A stretch of 64,000 nt of DNA. Origin: Nocardia sp. MH4. Its GTDB lineage: Bacteria > Actinomycetota > Actinomycetes > Mycobacteriales > Mycobacteriaceae. The first letter of the stretch is position 1; each line of letters begins with the position of its first letter. The stretch is from contig NZ_LPNR01000112.1 in the NCBI RefSeq assembly GCF_019266065.1, positions 248,001 through 312,000 on the forward strand, written 5' to 3'. Position numbers and translations under genes: made by a program. This document shows positions 19,812 through 30,487 of the stretch, piece by piece. The notes under the pieces were generated by a model that saw only the letters and a list, made by a program, of their open reading frames with translations, ran no database searches and was not told where the DNA came from.

Positions 19812-21605
19812 TCAGGAATACATCGCATCGACGTCGGCGGCGTACTTCTTCATGACCTCCGCACGCCTCAGGGACATCTTCGGAGTGAGCTCACCGGTCG
19901 CTTCGGTCCACTCGCACGGCAGAATGCGAACCTTCTTGATGCCCTCGGCGTGCGACACGTGAGTATTGGTGGCGGCGACCGCCGCATCGATCTCGGAGAC
20001 GAGGTCGGGATCGTCGATGAGCGTTTCTACCGAAGTGTCGGCGGGAAGATTGTGGCGGAGTCGCCAATCCGGAAGAACGTCCGGGTCGAGGGTGATCAGG
20101 GCGCCGACAAAAGGTCGGCCGTCACCGACGACCATCGCTTGACCGATCAACGAATGCGAACGAAGAGAATCTTCCAGCAGGCCCGGCGAGACGTTCTTAC
20201 CGCCGGCCGTGACGATGATTTCCTTCTTGCGGCCGGTGATGGTCAGGTAGCCGTCACGGTCGATGGCACCCAGGTCACCCGTGCGGAACCAGCCGTCGGT
20301 GAATGCCTCGGCGGTCGCGTCGGGGTTGCCCCAGTACTCGCGGAACACCACCGGGCCACGCAGCAGGAGCTCACCGTCGTCGGCGATCTTGATTCCGTGG
20401 CCGTCGGTCGGGCGGCCCACGGTGCCGACCCGGGTGTTTCGTGGGGTGTTCACGGTGATCGCGGCAGTGGTCTCGGTGAGCCCGTAGCCCTCGTAGATGG
20501 GAATGCCCACACCGCGGAAGAAGTGGCCGAGGCGGGCGCCGAGCGGTCCGCCACCGGACACCGCCGCACCGCAGCGGCCGCCGAGCGCGCCACGCAGCTG
20601 CCGGTATACCAGCTTGTCGAACAGGGCGTGCTCGAGCTTGCGCAGGAGTCCCGGTCCGCCGCTGTCCAGCGATTCGCTCCAGGCGATGGCGGTCTCGGTG
20701 GCGCGGTCGAAGATCCGGCCCCTGCCGCCGGCGTGTGCCTTCTGCTGGGCACCGTTGAAGACCTTCTCGAATACGCGCGGCACCGCCAGGATGAAGTCCG
20801 GCCGGAAACTGCCGAATTGGTCGACGAGCGTGGACCAATCGGAGCTGAACGCCACGATCACTTTGGCGTCGAGGGCGGCCAGGGTGACCGCGCGGGCGAA
20901 CACGTGCGCGAGCGGCAGGAACATCAGCGACCGGTTGCCTTCGGTGACGAACTCCGCCAAGGCGATCCGGTCGGACTTCGACTCCGCGTAGAGGTTCGCG
21001 TGGGACAGCAACACGCCCTTGGGGCGTCCCGTGGTGCCCGAGGTGTAGATCAGGGTGGCCGGGGAGCTGGCGTAGACCTGGGCGCGACGGGTGTGGACCG
21101 CCTCGTCGTCGAGGTCGGCGCCGCGCGCTGTCAGCTCCGCGACGGCGCCCTGGTCGATCTGCAGGATTTCGGTCAGCTCGGGGAGAGCGGCGCGGTCGAT
21201 CTGGTCGATGACCCGACGGTGCTTGTCGCTGTCGACCACCAGCAGCTGGGTCGCGGAGTCCTGCAGGATCCACTTGGCCTGCTCGGCGGCGGAGCTGTCG
21301 TAGATGGCGACGGTGCAGCCGCCCGCGGCCCAGATGGCGTGGTCGAGGACCACCCACTCGTAGCGGGTGGGTGCCATGATGGCGACCCGGTCGCCGAGTC
21401 CGACGCCGGAGGCGATGAGGCCCTTGGCGACATCGGTGACGGTGCGGGCGAATGCCGCGGCGGTGACGTCGGTGAGTCCGCCGTCGCCGGTGTCGACGTT
21501 GAAAAGCACCGTGTCCGGCGAGTGCTCGGCGTGCCGGAACACGCTGTCGGAGTTGTTCGCGTGTTCTGGAACGGTGTAGGAAGCCGGGGCTTCGAACTCG
21601 CGCAT
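19812..21605 (-). CDS. Long-chain fatty-acid-CoA ligase (FadD15-like)
   Basis: AMP-forming acyl-CoA synthetase, 597 aa, which activates long-chain fatty acids with ATP and CoA at the membrane. Visible motifs are the P-loop-like YTSGTTGRPKG (about residues 189-199), YGLTETTAA (about 370), the TGD loop (GWFRTGDLG) and the hinge GRKKEIIVTAGGKNVSP. Length and order match mycobacterial FadD15. GGAAGG lies upstream of the ATG. The gene begins 40 nt after the DUF3533 membrane gene on the same strand, so the two are probably co-transcribed under the TetR gene at 23032. Chain-length preference cannot be read from sequence. Confidence 0.9.
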   Translation of the reverse strand: MREFEAPASYTVPEHANNSDSVFRHAEHSPDTVLFNVDTGDGGLTDVTAAAFARTVTDVAKGLIASGVGLGDRVAIMAPTRYEWVVLDHAIWAAGGCTVAIYDSSAAEQAKWILQDSATQLLVVDSDKHRRVIDQIDRAALPELTEILQIDQGAVAELTARGADLDDEAVHTRRAQVYASSPATLIYTSGTTGRPKGVLLSHANLYAESKSDRIALAEFVTEGNRSLMFLPLAHVFARAVTLAALDAKVIVAFSSDWSTLVDQFGSFRPDFILAVPRVFEKVFNGAQQKAHAGGRGRIFDRATETAIAWSESLDSGGPGLLRKLEHALFDKLVYRQLRGALGGRCGAAVSGGGPLGARLGHFFRGVGIPIYEGYGLTETTAAITVNTPRNTRVGTVGRPTDGHGIKIADDGELLLRGPVVFREYWGNPDATAEAFTDGWFRTGDLGAIDRDGYLTITGRKKEIIVTAGGKNVSPGLLEDSLRSHSLIGQAMVVGDGRPFVGALITLDPDVLPDWRLRHNLPADTSVETLIDDPDLVSEIDAAVAATNTHVSHAEGIKKVRILPCEWTEATGELTPKMSLRRAEVMKKYAADVDAMYS

Positions 21606-21645
21606 CGGGTGCCTTCCGCGTGGGGGTATCGATTCGAGGTGTGCG

Positions 21646-22953
21646 CTACTGCGCGGTGGCCGGTTCCTGGCGCTGGTCGAGGCCGAGGCGATGCAGGCCG
21701 CGCAGGTCGTAGGTGTGGGTGGCGACGGCGCCGAGGATCAGTCCGATCGCGAGGCCGACGAGGGTCATCCACAGGCCCTGGCTCATGCCTGCTTCGAGGT
21801 GGCCGTCGAAGAACAGGATGGCGCGCACGGCGAGGTAGATCTGATGCATGGGTTCGAAGGCGGCCAGGTCGGCGATCCAGCGCGGGGTGGCCTCGAGCGG
21901 GATGGTGCCCGAGGACGACGGGATGCCCAGGACGACGAAGACGATGAGGTTGATCATCAGGCCGGCGGTGCCGAAGGCGGCCATGACCGACAGTCCGGTG
22001 ACGGCGATGGCGGTGATGGCCAGGGTGCCGTAGAGGAACAGCATCAGCGGTCGTTCGATGGTCATGTCGAGCAGGGCGCCGACGCCGAGGAACACGCCGG
22101 AGGCCAGGGGTGCGCTGATGGCGGCGATCCCCCATTTGATGAGCAGGGTGCGCCAGCGGCTGATCTGGGCCCGGGCGGTTCGCTTGTGCCAGGGGCCGTA
22201 TTCGGCGGGGACGAAGCCGAGGGAGCCGTCGACGAGGGAGTTGATCATCATCGCGCCGCTGAAGCCGACGATCAGCAGAACGAGGGTGTAGAAGAACGCC
22301 GCGAGTCCTTGGCCGGTGCCTTCGGGCAGGGGGTGGTACGGGGTGACGACGACGTCGATGGGCTGGGTGAGCTGCAGCTGGGCGGCGCCGCTGAGCGGTG
22401 CGGTGCCGATGGCGCCGCGGACCTGGTCGGTGAGCTGGGTGCCGACGGTGGTGTTGACCTGGGTCATGGCCTGGTCGGCGATCGTTTCCATGATCTGGGC
22501 GGCGAGGGTGCCCGCGCGGGGGTTGGTCAGGACCGAGATGATCGGCTGTTCGACGGTGCCGGGGACGATCGATGCCGTGCCGAGGATGGCGACGCGTTTG
22601 GTGAAGTCGCCGGGGATGACGATGGCGCCGTACACCTCGCCGTTGCGCAGCTGTCGTTGCGCTTCGTTGAGGCCGACGGCGCGCAGGTCGATCTTGTCGG
22701 CGGGGATGTTCTCCCCCAGTGCCGTGCTGATCTGGGCGCCGAGGTTGGTGGGCTGGCCGGCGAGGGTGTCGCCGACGTCCTGGTTGACGACGGCGATCGG
22801 GAAGTCGTGCAGGTGCTTCTGGGGGTCGGCGGTGTAGCCGAGGTACATGGTGCCCAGGAGCGCGGCCAGCACGGTGACCAGCGTGATCGGTGCCAACCAC
22901 TCGCGGATCGGCATGCTGCTCGGCGGGCGCGTCGGCGCGGTGTTGTCAGTCAT
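21646..22953 (-). CDS. DUF3533 / YhgE-Pip-like membrane protein
   Basis: A 435-aa integral membrane protein. One N-terminal membrane segment (ITLVTVLAALLGTMYLGY) is followed by about 180 residues outside, containing DFPIAVVNQDVG, which is typical of the YhgE/Pip and DUF3533 class. Five or so helices follow (FFYTLVLLIVGF, LIKWGIAAISAPLASGVFLGVG, LAITAIAVTGLSVMAAFG and others). The fold resembles ABC-2 permeases without an attached ATPase. Relatives have been proposed as exporters or phage receptors; the role here is unknown. ATG 22953 is preferred over TTG 22965. A 17-bp palindrome sits 13 nt upstream, next to the divergent TetR gene, which indicates TetR repression. Likely first gene of an operon with fadD. 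Confidence 0.8.
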   Translation of the reverse strand: MTDNTAPTRPPSSMPIREWLAPITLVTVLAALLGTMYLGYTADPQKHLHDFPIAVVNQDVGDTLAGQPTNLGAQISTALGENIPADKIDLRAVGLNEAQRQLRNGEVYGAIVIPGDFTKRVAILGTASIVPGTVEQPIISVLTNPRAGTLAAQIMETIADQAMTQVNTTVGTQLTDQVRGAIGTAPLSGAAQLQLTQPIDVVVTPYHPLPEGTGQGLAAFFYTLVLLIVGFSGAMMINSLVDGSLGFVPAEYGPWHKRTARAQISRWRTLLIKWGIAAISAPLASGVFLGVGALLDMTIERPLMLFLYGTLAITAIAVTGLSVMAAFGTAGLMINLIVFVVLGIPSSSGTIPLEATPRWIADLAAFEPMHQIYLAVRAILFFDGHLEAGMSQGLWMTLVGLAIGLILGAVATHTYDLRGLHRLGLDQRQEPATAQ

Positions 22954-22965
22954 GGCACCCGTCAA

Positions 22966-22982
22966 TGTAGTCAGCGACTACA
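22966..22982. promoter_or_regulatory. TetR operator between DUF3533 and TetR genes
   Basis: Perfect 7-3-7 palindrome TGTAGTC-AGC-GACTACA in the 78-bp divergent gap, followed by a further half site GTAGTC at 22985-22990. Size and placement are typical of TetR-family operators controlling both directions. Confidence 0.75.
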
Positions 22983-23031
22983 AAGTAGTCAATGCAAACA
23001 TTCGGCGCATGTCGGATATCCTGCTACCACC

Positions 23032-23622
23032 ATGTCCTTGCATTCGCGCTACCACCACGGAGACCTCCGGGCCGCACTGCTGCAGCACGCCGAGGCGGCG
23101 CTGCGCATGGTCGGCGCGGACGGCTTGTCGCTGCGTCAGCTGGCCCGCGACACCGGTGTCAGCCACGCGGCCCCGAGCCGGCATTTCCGCGACAAGCAGG
23201 CACTGCTCGACGCACTGGCCGTCAGCGGCCTGGAACGGCTCGGCGACTGCTTCGAACAGGCCGTGACCGCCGGGCCGATCACCACGCGGCTCCAGACCTT
23301 CGCCCGGGCCTATCTGCGGTTCGCGCTGGACAATCCGGAGTTGCTGCCGCTGATGTTCGCGCGCAGGCACAGCTCCACCGACACCGAGATCCAGGCGGCC
23401 GCGGAGCGTGCCTTCGCCATCCCGATCGCGCTCATCGCCGAAGGCCAGGCCGCCGGGGAGATCGTGCCCGGTGACCCGAAACGTCTCGGTGTCACCGCGC
23501 TCGCGGCCGTGCAGGGCCTGGCGACCTTCGTCGGGTCGGGCTATACCGCCGACTACGACTCCGAGCAGCTCCTCGACGATCTGGTCCGGCACATGACCCT
23601 GGGGCTACTCCCCCGGTCGTGA
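23032..23622 (+). CDS. TetR/AcrR-family regulator
   Basis: A 196-aa one-component repressor. The N-terminal HTH reads LSLRQLARDTGVSHAAPSRHFRDKQALLDAL (in two parts: LSLRQLARDTGVSHAAP and SRHFRDKQALL), followed by an alpha-helical ligand-binding half. The ATG at 23032 opens with the YHHGDLR pattern common to this subgroup; the frame stays open upstream, but that part is antisense to the DUF3533 gene. It is divergent from DUF3533-fadD, with a perfect palindrome between, so it probably represses that unit in response to a hydrophobic or acyl ligand. It converges with the carbonic anhydrase gene (9 nt apart). Confidence 0.9.
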   Translation: MSLHSRYHHGDLRAALLQHAEAALRMVGADGLSLRQLARDTGVSHAAPSRHFRDKQALLDALAVSGLERLGDCFEQAVTAGPITTRLQTFARAYLRFALDNPELLPLMFARRHSSTDTEIQAAAERAFAIPIALIAEGQAAGEIVPGDPKRLGVTALAAVQGLATFVGSGYTADYDSEQLLDDLVRHMTLGLLPRS

Positions 23623-23631
23623 CGAGACCTT

Positions 23632-24414
23632 CTATTCGGTGCCCGCGAGGATGACAGGGCGGCCGTTGCGCGGCTGCGTGGGCCGGTTGCTGTGCGGGAA
23701 CAGGGCGCGATACCGGTCGACGTCGGCCACCGCGACAGGACTCGGCGTGCGCAGCACGATCCACGCCACGCCCTCGGTGCACGGCGGCGTGGTGAGTGAG
23801 CCTTCGTAGCGGAACTGGGCGAGCTCCGCGGGCAGGAACGTGCGGGGGTCGACGTTGCTGAGCGTGCGGGTGGCGCCGACGCGATCGGGTGCGACGGTGA
23901 GGACCCGACTCACTGCCGCCGGTGCCTGCTGGGCGCGCAACATGATCGCGAGCACGGCCAGCCGCCCGGCCCGGTCGGTGTGCACGAGGTGCAGTTCCAT
24001 GGCGGTCTCGGCGCCGACGACGGTGTGTTCGCTGGGTAGATGGAAGTGGTACTGGGTCAGCGAGAACGGGGTGCCGTCGACGATGATGCGGTTGCCCGAG
24101 TCGGCGGGCACGGCGGTCTGGATGGTGTGGCCGGTGTTGGTGATGGTGGCCGTGGGGGTGGGCCCGTAGACGATCTCGATGTGGTCGGCGGGGTGCGTCT
24201 CGGCGGCGTCGGGGAGATCGATCGGTGACTGGGCGTGGCCGTTGCGGCAGGTGGCGAAGTGCTTGTCGAGGTCGGCCCAGTGGTCGGGACCTTCGGCGTC
24301 GTAGTCCCAGTGTGGCGCGGTGGCGGTGGTGTCGGCGGCGCCGCACCCGGCGGTCGCGAGCAATGCCAGGGCGGCGAACGCCTTGCGGCGGTTCAGGACG
24401 ACTCGATGTGTCAC
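23632..24414 (-). CDS. Alpha-class carbonic anhydrase, lipoprotein
   Basis: Zinc enzyme interconverting CO2 and bicarbonate, here exported. With the GTG start at 24414 (AGGAG 8 nt upstream) the protein is 260 aa and begins with a basic N-region, a hydrophobic stretch (AFAALALLATAGC) and a Cys suited to lipidation. The alpha-class signature is complete: YHFHLPSEH and ELHLVH supply the three zinc histidines, LTTPPCTEG gives the active-site Thr region, and the Cys there can pair with CRNGHAQSPID near the N-terminus. Extracytoplasmic CO2/bicarbonate handling is inferred. A longer frame reaches 24585, but that extension has no ribosome binding site or signal character. Confidence 0.92.
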   Translation of the reverse strand: MTHRVVLNRRKAFAALALLATAGCGAADTTATAPHWDYDAEGPDHWADLDKHFATCRNGHAQSPIDLPDAAETHPADHIEIVYGPTPTATITNTGHTIQTAVPADSGNRIIVDGTPFSLTQYHFHLPSEHTVVGAETAMELHLVHTDRAGRLAVLAIMLRAQQAPAAVSRVLTVAPDRVGATRTLSNVDPRTFLPAELAQFRYEGSLTTPPCTEGVAWIVLRTPSPVAVADVDRYRALFPHSNRPTQPRNGRPVILAGTE

Positions 24415-24717
24415 CGGCGCGACTCCTTGCCACGATTCGGCCGCCGGTCCGGTGCCGGGAAGTCGGCGCGTCCGCAGCGGCGCAACGATCAGAGCGCACG
24501 CGGAGATCGGCGCATCATCGAAGGCCGCCGGAATGTCCGATTGGTACCGAATATCCCTCTGGTGCAGGTGATTTCGCGCGTGCAACGGACTCTCAGGCTA
24601 GGCCGGTGGGTACGGTGCGGACCAGAGCGCGCGGCGGCGAGATACGTCACATCGGACGGGGTGCCGAAGAGGTGGTCCTCCCCCAGGACCGTTGCCCTGA
24701 GGGAGGATTCGGGCGAA
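24415..24717. other. Intergenic region between UvrA paralogue and carbonic anhydrase
   Basis: 303 bp without a supportable gene. It holds the carbonic anhydrase ribosome binding site near 24423-24427 and a terminator-like hairpin at 24674-24690. I see no other clear signal. Confidence 0.5.
24674..24690 (-). terminator. Hairpin after the UvrA paralogue
   Basis: Perfect inverted repeat GGTCCT-CCCCC-AGGACC, 28 nt beyond the stop codon of the minus-strand gene. No U-tract. Confidence 0.5.
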
Positions 24718-27102
<2,385 letters not shown>

Positions 27103-27159
27103 GGATCTCCCTCAGGTCGGTCGGCGTCGCCGGTTTCTCGAATCTACCGGCGGGGGTGC

Positions 27160-27570
27160 TTACTTGGTCTGCTGGATGCGGACCATGTTGCCCGCGGGAT
27201 CGCGGAAGGCGCAGTCGCGGATGCCGTAGGGCTGATCGGTGGGCTCCTGTACGACTTCGACGTCGCCCGCTTGGAGCTTCTCGAACAGGCCGTCGAGGTC
27301 GTCGGTGGCGAGGTTGATGCCGGCGTAGGTGCCTTTGGCCATCATCTCGGTGATGACGCGGCGTTCCTCGTCGGTGATGCCGGGGTCGGCGGCGGGCGGG
27401 TGCAGCACGATGGAGGTGCTGGGCTGGTCCGCCGGGCCGACGGTGATCCAGCGCATGCCGTTGTAGCCGACGTCGTTGCGGACTTCGAAGCCGAGCGCGT
27501 CGCGGTAGAAGGCGAGGGCGGCATCGGGGTCGTCCTGGGGCAGGTAGCTCTGGTGAATGGTGATGTTCAT
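27160..27570 (-). CDS. VOC-family protein (glyoxalase/bleomycin-resistance fold)
   Basis: A 136-aa vicinal-oxygen-chelate protein. The beta-alpha-beta-beta-beta modules are visible: HQSYLPQDDPDAALAFYRDALGFEV in the first half (as HQSYLPQDDPDAAL... AFYRDALGFEV) and DCAFRDPAGNMVRI at the end. The family includes dioxygenases, glyoxalases and antibiotic-binding proteins; the substrate is unknown. ATG 27570 was chosen; GTG 27579 is possible. It begins 10 nt after the AraC-type regulator gene, a common pairing in actinobacteria, and probably shares its mRNA. Confidence 0.85.
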   Translation of the reverse strand: MNITIHQSYLPQDDPDAALAFYRDALGFEVRNDVGYNGMRWITVGPADQPSTSIVLHPPAADPGITDEERRVITEMMAKGTYAGINLATDDLDGLFEKLQAGDVEVVQEPTDQPYGIRDCAFRDPAGNMVRIQQTK

Positions 27571-27580
27571 GGCGACCACG

Positions 27581-28021
27581 CTAATTGTCGCGGGAGACCG
27601 GCGCTTCTCGATTCCTGATCGGTCTGGTCACCTTCTTGACCACGCACGACGGCATGCCCTGGGTCGCCAGCGCCTCCTGCCGGTAGACGCTCGGCGGGAC
27701 GCCGACGAGTTCGGTGAAGCGGGTGCTGAAGGTGCCCAGTGACGACGATCCGACGGCGAAGCAGACCTCGGTGACGCTCAGGTCGCCGCGGCGCAGCAAG
27801 GCCATGGCGCGTTCGATGCGGCGGGTCATCAGGTACGAGTAGGGCGATTCGCCGTAGGCGAGGCGGAACTGGCGGCTGAGGTGCCCGGCGGACATGTGCA
27901 CGCCGCGCGCGAGCGCCTCGACGTCGAGCGGTTGCGCGTATTCGCGGTCGATGCGGTCGCGGACCCGGCGCAGCAGGGCCAGGTCCCGCAGGTGCTGGGG
28001 CCGCTCCGGCGTGCTGGTCAC
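27581..28021 (-). CDS. AraC-family regulator, DNA-binding domain only
   Basis: A 146-aa protein made almost entirely of the AraC double helix-turn-helix: DVEALARGVHMSAGHLSRQFRLAYG for the first helix pair (DVEALARGVHMSAGHLS...) and LSVTEVCFAVGSSSLGTFSTRF for the second. There is no N-terminal sensing domain, so it may be controlled by its own level or through the co-transcribed VOC protein. Located 13 nt after the MerR gene and 10 nt before the VOC gene. Confidence 0.88.
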   Translation of the reverse strand: MTSTPERPQHLRDLALLRRVRDRIDREYAQPLDVEALARGVHMSAGHLSRQFRLAYGESPYSYLMTRRIERAMALLRRGDLSVTEVCFAVGSSSLGTFSTRFTELVGVPPSVYRQEALATQGMPSCVVKKVTRPIRNREAPVSRDN

Positions 28022-28034
28022 ATGCGCGATCGTC

Positions 28035-28475
28035 TCATGTCGGGGCAGGGTTGCCCAGCAGGGCCGGGTGCGCCGCCCTCGGCGATCGGACGGCGGCGAC
28101 CTGGTCGCGGAAGTGCGGGCAGGTGCGGAAGTCCTCGGCGTCGCAGTCGAGGACGTGGGTGACGGCGTCGAGGGCGGCGCGGGTGCGAGCCAGCTGGTCG
28201 GCGAGGCGGGCCCGGTGGGCGTGCAGTACCTGCCTGCGGGTAACCCGGTCGGGTGCCTGGGTGAACAGGAGGGCCAGGTCGTCCAGGGACAGTCCGGCCT
28301 TCTTGCCCAGGACGATCATGGCGATGGTGTCGAGGTCGGTGTCGCGGTAGCGGCGTCGGCCCGCCGAGTCGCGGCCCGGGGTGAGCAACCCGCGGTCCTC
28401 CCAGTGCCGGAGGACGTGGGTGGCGAGTCCGAACCGGGCCGCGGCCGTGCCGATCGTGGTGTGCTCGCCCGTCAT
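28035..28475 (-). CDS. MerR-family regulator
   Basis: A 146-aa protein with an N-terminal winged HTH (TIGTAAARFGLATHVLRHWEDRGLL), an RRYRD recognition region and a dimerisation helix. The C-terminal part carries DCDAEDFRTCPHF, two Cys and one His that could sense metal or thiol-reactive compounds, but this is inference. It lies 9 nt after the methyltransferase gene and 13 nt before the AraC gene, so two unrelated regulators probably share one transcript. Confidence 0.88.
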   Translation of the reverse strand: MTGEHTTIGTAAARFGLATHVLRHWEDRGLLTPGRDSAGRRRYRDTDLDTIAMIVLGKKAGLSLDDLALLFTQAPDRVTRRQVLHAHRARLADQLARTRAALDAVTHVLDCDAEDFRTCPHFRDQVAAVRSPRAAHPALLGNPAPT

Positions 28476-28484
28476 CCGTCGAGC

Positions 28485-29027
28485 CTAGGCGGTGGCGAGG
28501 TAGCGGGTGACGACGGCGACGGGATGCCAGGGCAGGCGGATCGCGGTGGACTCGACGGTGCCGAATCGTGCGCGCAGCGAGTCCTGGACGGCCGCGGTGC
28601 GGGCGAATCGGAAGTCGTAGACGGCGAGGGTGGCGCCGGGGCGCAGGATGCGGTGCAGTTCGTGGGCGGCCGGGTCGAGGTCGGGCCATTCGTGCATGCT
28701 CAGGCTGGACACGGCGAGGTCGATGCTCGTGTCGGGATACGGGAGATCGGTGACGTCGGCGACGGCCAGCTCGACGGGAGCGGACAGGTGCCGGCGGGCG
28801 ATCTCGATCATGTGTGGGGACAGGTCGATGCCGTGCAGGCGCAGGTCGGGGCGTCGGGTCGCCAAGCAGGACAGCAGCTTTCCCGGGCCGGTGCCGATGT
28901 CGGCGACGGTGGCGCCGGGTGTGGTGGCGGCGTCGATGTCGGTGGCGATGCGCCGGTAGAGGCTGCCGAGCAGGCGGGTGGCGCGGCGGTCGTAGCCGAG
29001 GCTGCGGGCGTGGTCGAAGGTGGTCAT
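28485..29027 (-). CDS. Class I SAM-dependent methyltransferase
   Basis: A 180-aa Rossmann-fold methyltransferase. The SAM-binding motif I is VADIGTGPGKLL (about residues 40-51), the acidic end of strand beta2 is HGIDLSP, and motif IV is SLSMHEWPDLD. Such short UbiE-like enzymes act on small molecules; the acceptor is unknown. It sits between an isochorismatase-like gene (17 nt) and a MerR gene (9 nt), which suggests participation in a detoxification or resistance unit. Confidence 0.88.
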   Translation of the reverse strand: MTTFDHARSLGYDRRATRLLGSLYRRIATDIDAATTPGATVADIGTGPGKLLSCLATRRPDLRLHGIDLSPHMIEIARRHLSAPVELAVADVTDLPYPDTSIDLAVSSLSMHEWPDLDPAAHELHRILRPGATLAVYDFRFARTAAVQDSLRARFGTVESTAIRLPWHPVAVVTRYLATA

Positions 29028-29044
29028 GGGACCACCGTGCCGGT

Positions 29045-29602
29045 TCAGGTCGACCTGAAGTCAAGCTCCGCGGTCGGGCGGACGGCGGCGGTGCGCCCGG
29101 GCGCCCGCTGGTACTGCCAGTAGAGGTTGGTGTGGGCGATGACCTCGGCGGGTTGCGGTGCGCCCCAGGGGGTCTTGTCGAAGGTGGTGTGGGCGTCGGC
29201 GACGAGGGTGACGTCGTAGCCGCGCACGAACGCGCCGTGGATGGTGGAGCGGACGCACGCGTCGGACTCGGCGCCGGTGACGACGAGGTGCCCGGCACCG
29301 GCCGCGGCGAGCAGCTCTTCGAGGGGCGTGTCCTCGAAGGAGTCGCCGTAGCGCTTGGGGACGACGGGTTCGTCGTCGCGGCGGGTCAGTTCGGGGACGT
29401 ACTGCCAGGCCTCGGTCCCGGTGACCAGATCTTCGGCGGAGTGCTGGATCCAGATCACCGGCACCGAGGCGGTGCGAGCCCGGTCGACGAGTGCGGCGAT
29501 GTTGGCGACCACCTCGTCGCGGCGGATCGCCGCTTCGACGACGCCGTTCTGGACGTCGACGACGAGCAGGGCGGTGCCGGGGCGGTCGGGCAGCGTGGTC
29601 AC
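29045..29602 (-). CDS. Isochorismatase-family cysteine hydrolase
   Basis: A 185-aa hydrolase of the isochorismatase/nicotinamidase fold. The catalytic triad is readable: Asp in LLVVDVQNG, Lys in PKRYGDSF and Cys in ESDACVRSTI. The GTG at 29602 has GAGGAA 6 nt upstream, which rules out the long N-terminal extension to 29818 that is antisense to the DUF1460 gene. Substrate unknown; proteins of this type often act on amides or ring-cleavage products. Part of the tight minus-strand series running from 30416 to 24718. Confidence 0.88.
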   Translation of the reverse strand: MTTLPDRPGTALLVVDVQNGVVEAAIRRDEVVANIAALVDRARTASVPVIWIQHSAEDLVTGTEAWQYVPELTRRDDEPVVPKRYGDSFEDTPLEELLAAAGAGHLVVTGAESDACVRSTIHGAFVRGYDVTLVADAHTTFDKTPWGAPQPAEVIAHTNLYWQYQRAPGRTAAVRPTAELDFRST

Positions 29603-29630
29603 GGCGGATTCCTCGGTGACGGTGGGGTGT

Positions 29631-30416
29631 TCAGAGCGGACGCAGGACGACGATGCCCGGCGTGGTCCGGACGTAGTCGGCCAGCGGGGTGTCGACGACC
29701 TGGTAGGCGGCCAGCGAGGAGGCGTTGCGGAACATCGGGCCGTCGGCGGTCTGGACGATGATGCCGACGTGGGTGACGTCGAGGCCGGCGTCGGGGGTGT
29801 AGGCGCCGACGAAGTCACCCGTGCGCAGTGCGGCCATCACTGCCCCGTCGACGGCGGCCGCGGGAATGTGGGTGATCGCGCGGTCGACGACGGGCAGGCC
29901 CGGCAGGTAGGTGCCGCCGTCGGCGGTGGCATTGAGGTGCTTGGTGACGGTGACCGCGGCGGGACTCAGACCGGCGGTGATATCGGTGGCGGCGATGCGC
30001 CCGGTGCTCGCCCAGTCGGTGAAGAAGTGCTTGCGCTGGGTGAACTCGACGCGGCTGTCGACGTAGCGGGTGGCGACGAGGTTGGCGACGAACTGGTCGC
30101 GATCGGCCGAGCGGGACGCGGCGTCGAGATAGTCGAGGTAGGTGAAGCAGTCGACGCGGCGCAGGTCGATGACGAGTTGTTCGGGCTCGGTGGCCGATCC
30201 GATGAGCATGTTCGGGCCGTAGGGGGTGCCGAGCAGGTGGCCGGAGAGCCGGGCGAGCAGCTCGGCTCGGCTGATCGCGCCCGCTTCGGCGCGCACGGCG
30301 AGCAGTTCGTCGATCTTGCGGCCGGTGGTGTCGTCGATGGCCGGGGTGGCCAGGGCGGGCGCGGCGGCGCAGACCAGGGCGGCGAGCACGAGCAGGATCC
30401 GGACGATGATGCGCAA
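29631..30416 (-). CDS. DUF1460-family secreted protein (NlpC/P60-like)
   Basis: A 261-aa exported protein. The signal peptide is MRIIVRILLVLAALVCAAAPALA. The mature part follows the DUF1460 pattern: LLGTPYGPN, the VDCFTYLDY nucleophile region (candidate catalytic Cys), DWA and THVGIIVQ (candidate His), then FRNASS. This Cys-His papain-like arrangement is used by bacterial amidases acting on peptidoglycan peptides; activity here is inferred. It heads the minus-strand series, with the isochorismatase-like gene 28 nt behind. Confidence 0.85.
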   Translation of the reverse strand: MRIIVRILLVLAALVCAAAPALATPAIDDTTGRKIDELLAVRAEAGAISRAELLARLSGHLLGTPYGPNMLIGSATEPEQLVIDLRRVDCFTYLDYLDAASRSADRDQFVANLVATRYVDSRVEFTQRKHFFTDWASTGRIAATDITAGLSPAAVTVTKHLNATADGGTYLPGLPVVDRAITHIPAAAVDGAVMAALRTGDFVGAYTPDAGLDVTHVGIIVQTADGPMFRNASSLAAYQVVDTPLADYVRTTPGIVVLRPL

Positions 30417-30487
30417 GACGCCTCCCAGCAGCCAAACGGTCGATCGGTGCGAGCGGTCTCCACCGTAGCCGACCCGGTGTCGTCGTC

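Noticed and set aside
28018..29298. Minus-strand 426-codon frame
   Set aside because: Runs across three well-supported genes (isochorismatase, methyltransferase, MerR) in another frame; Arg/Pro/His-rich.
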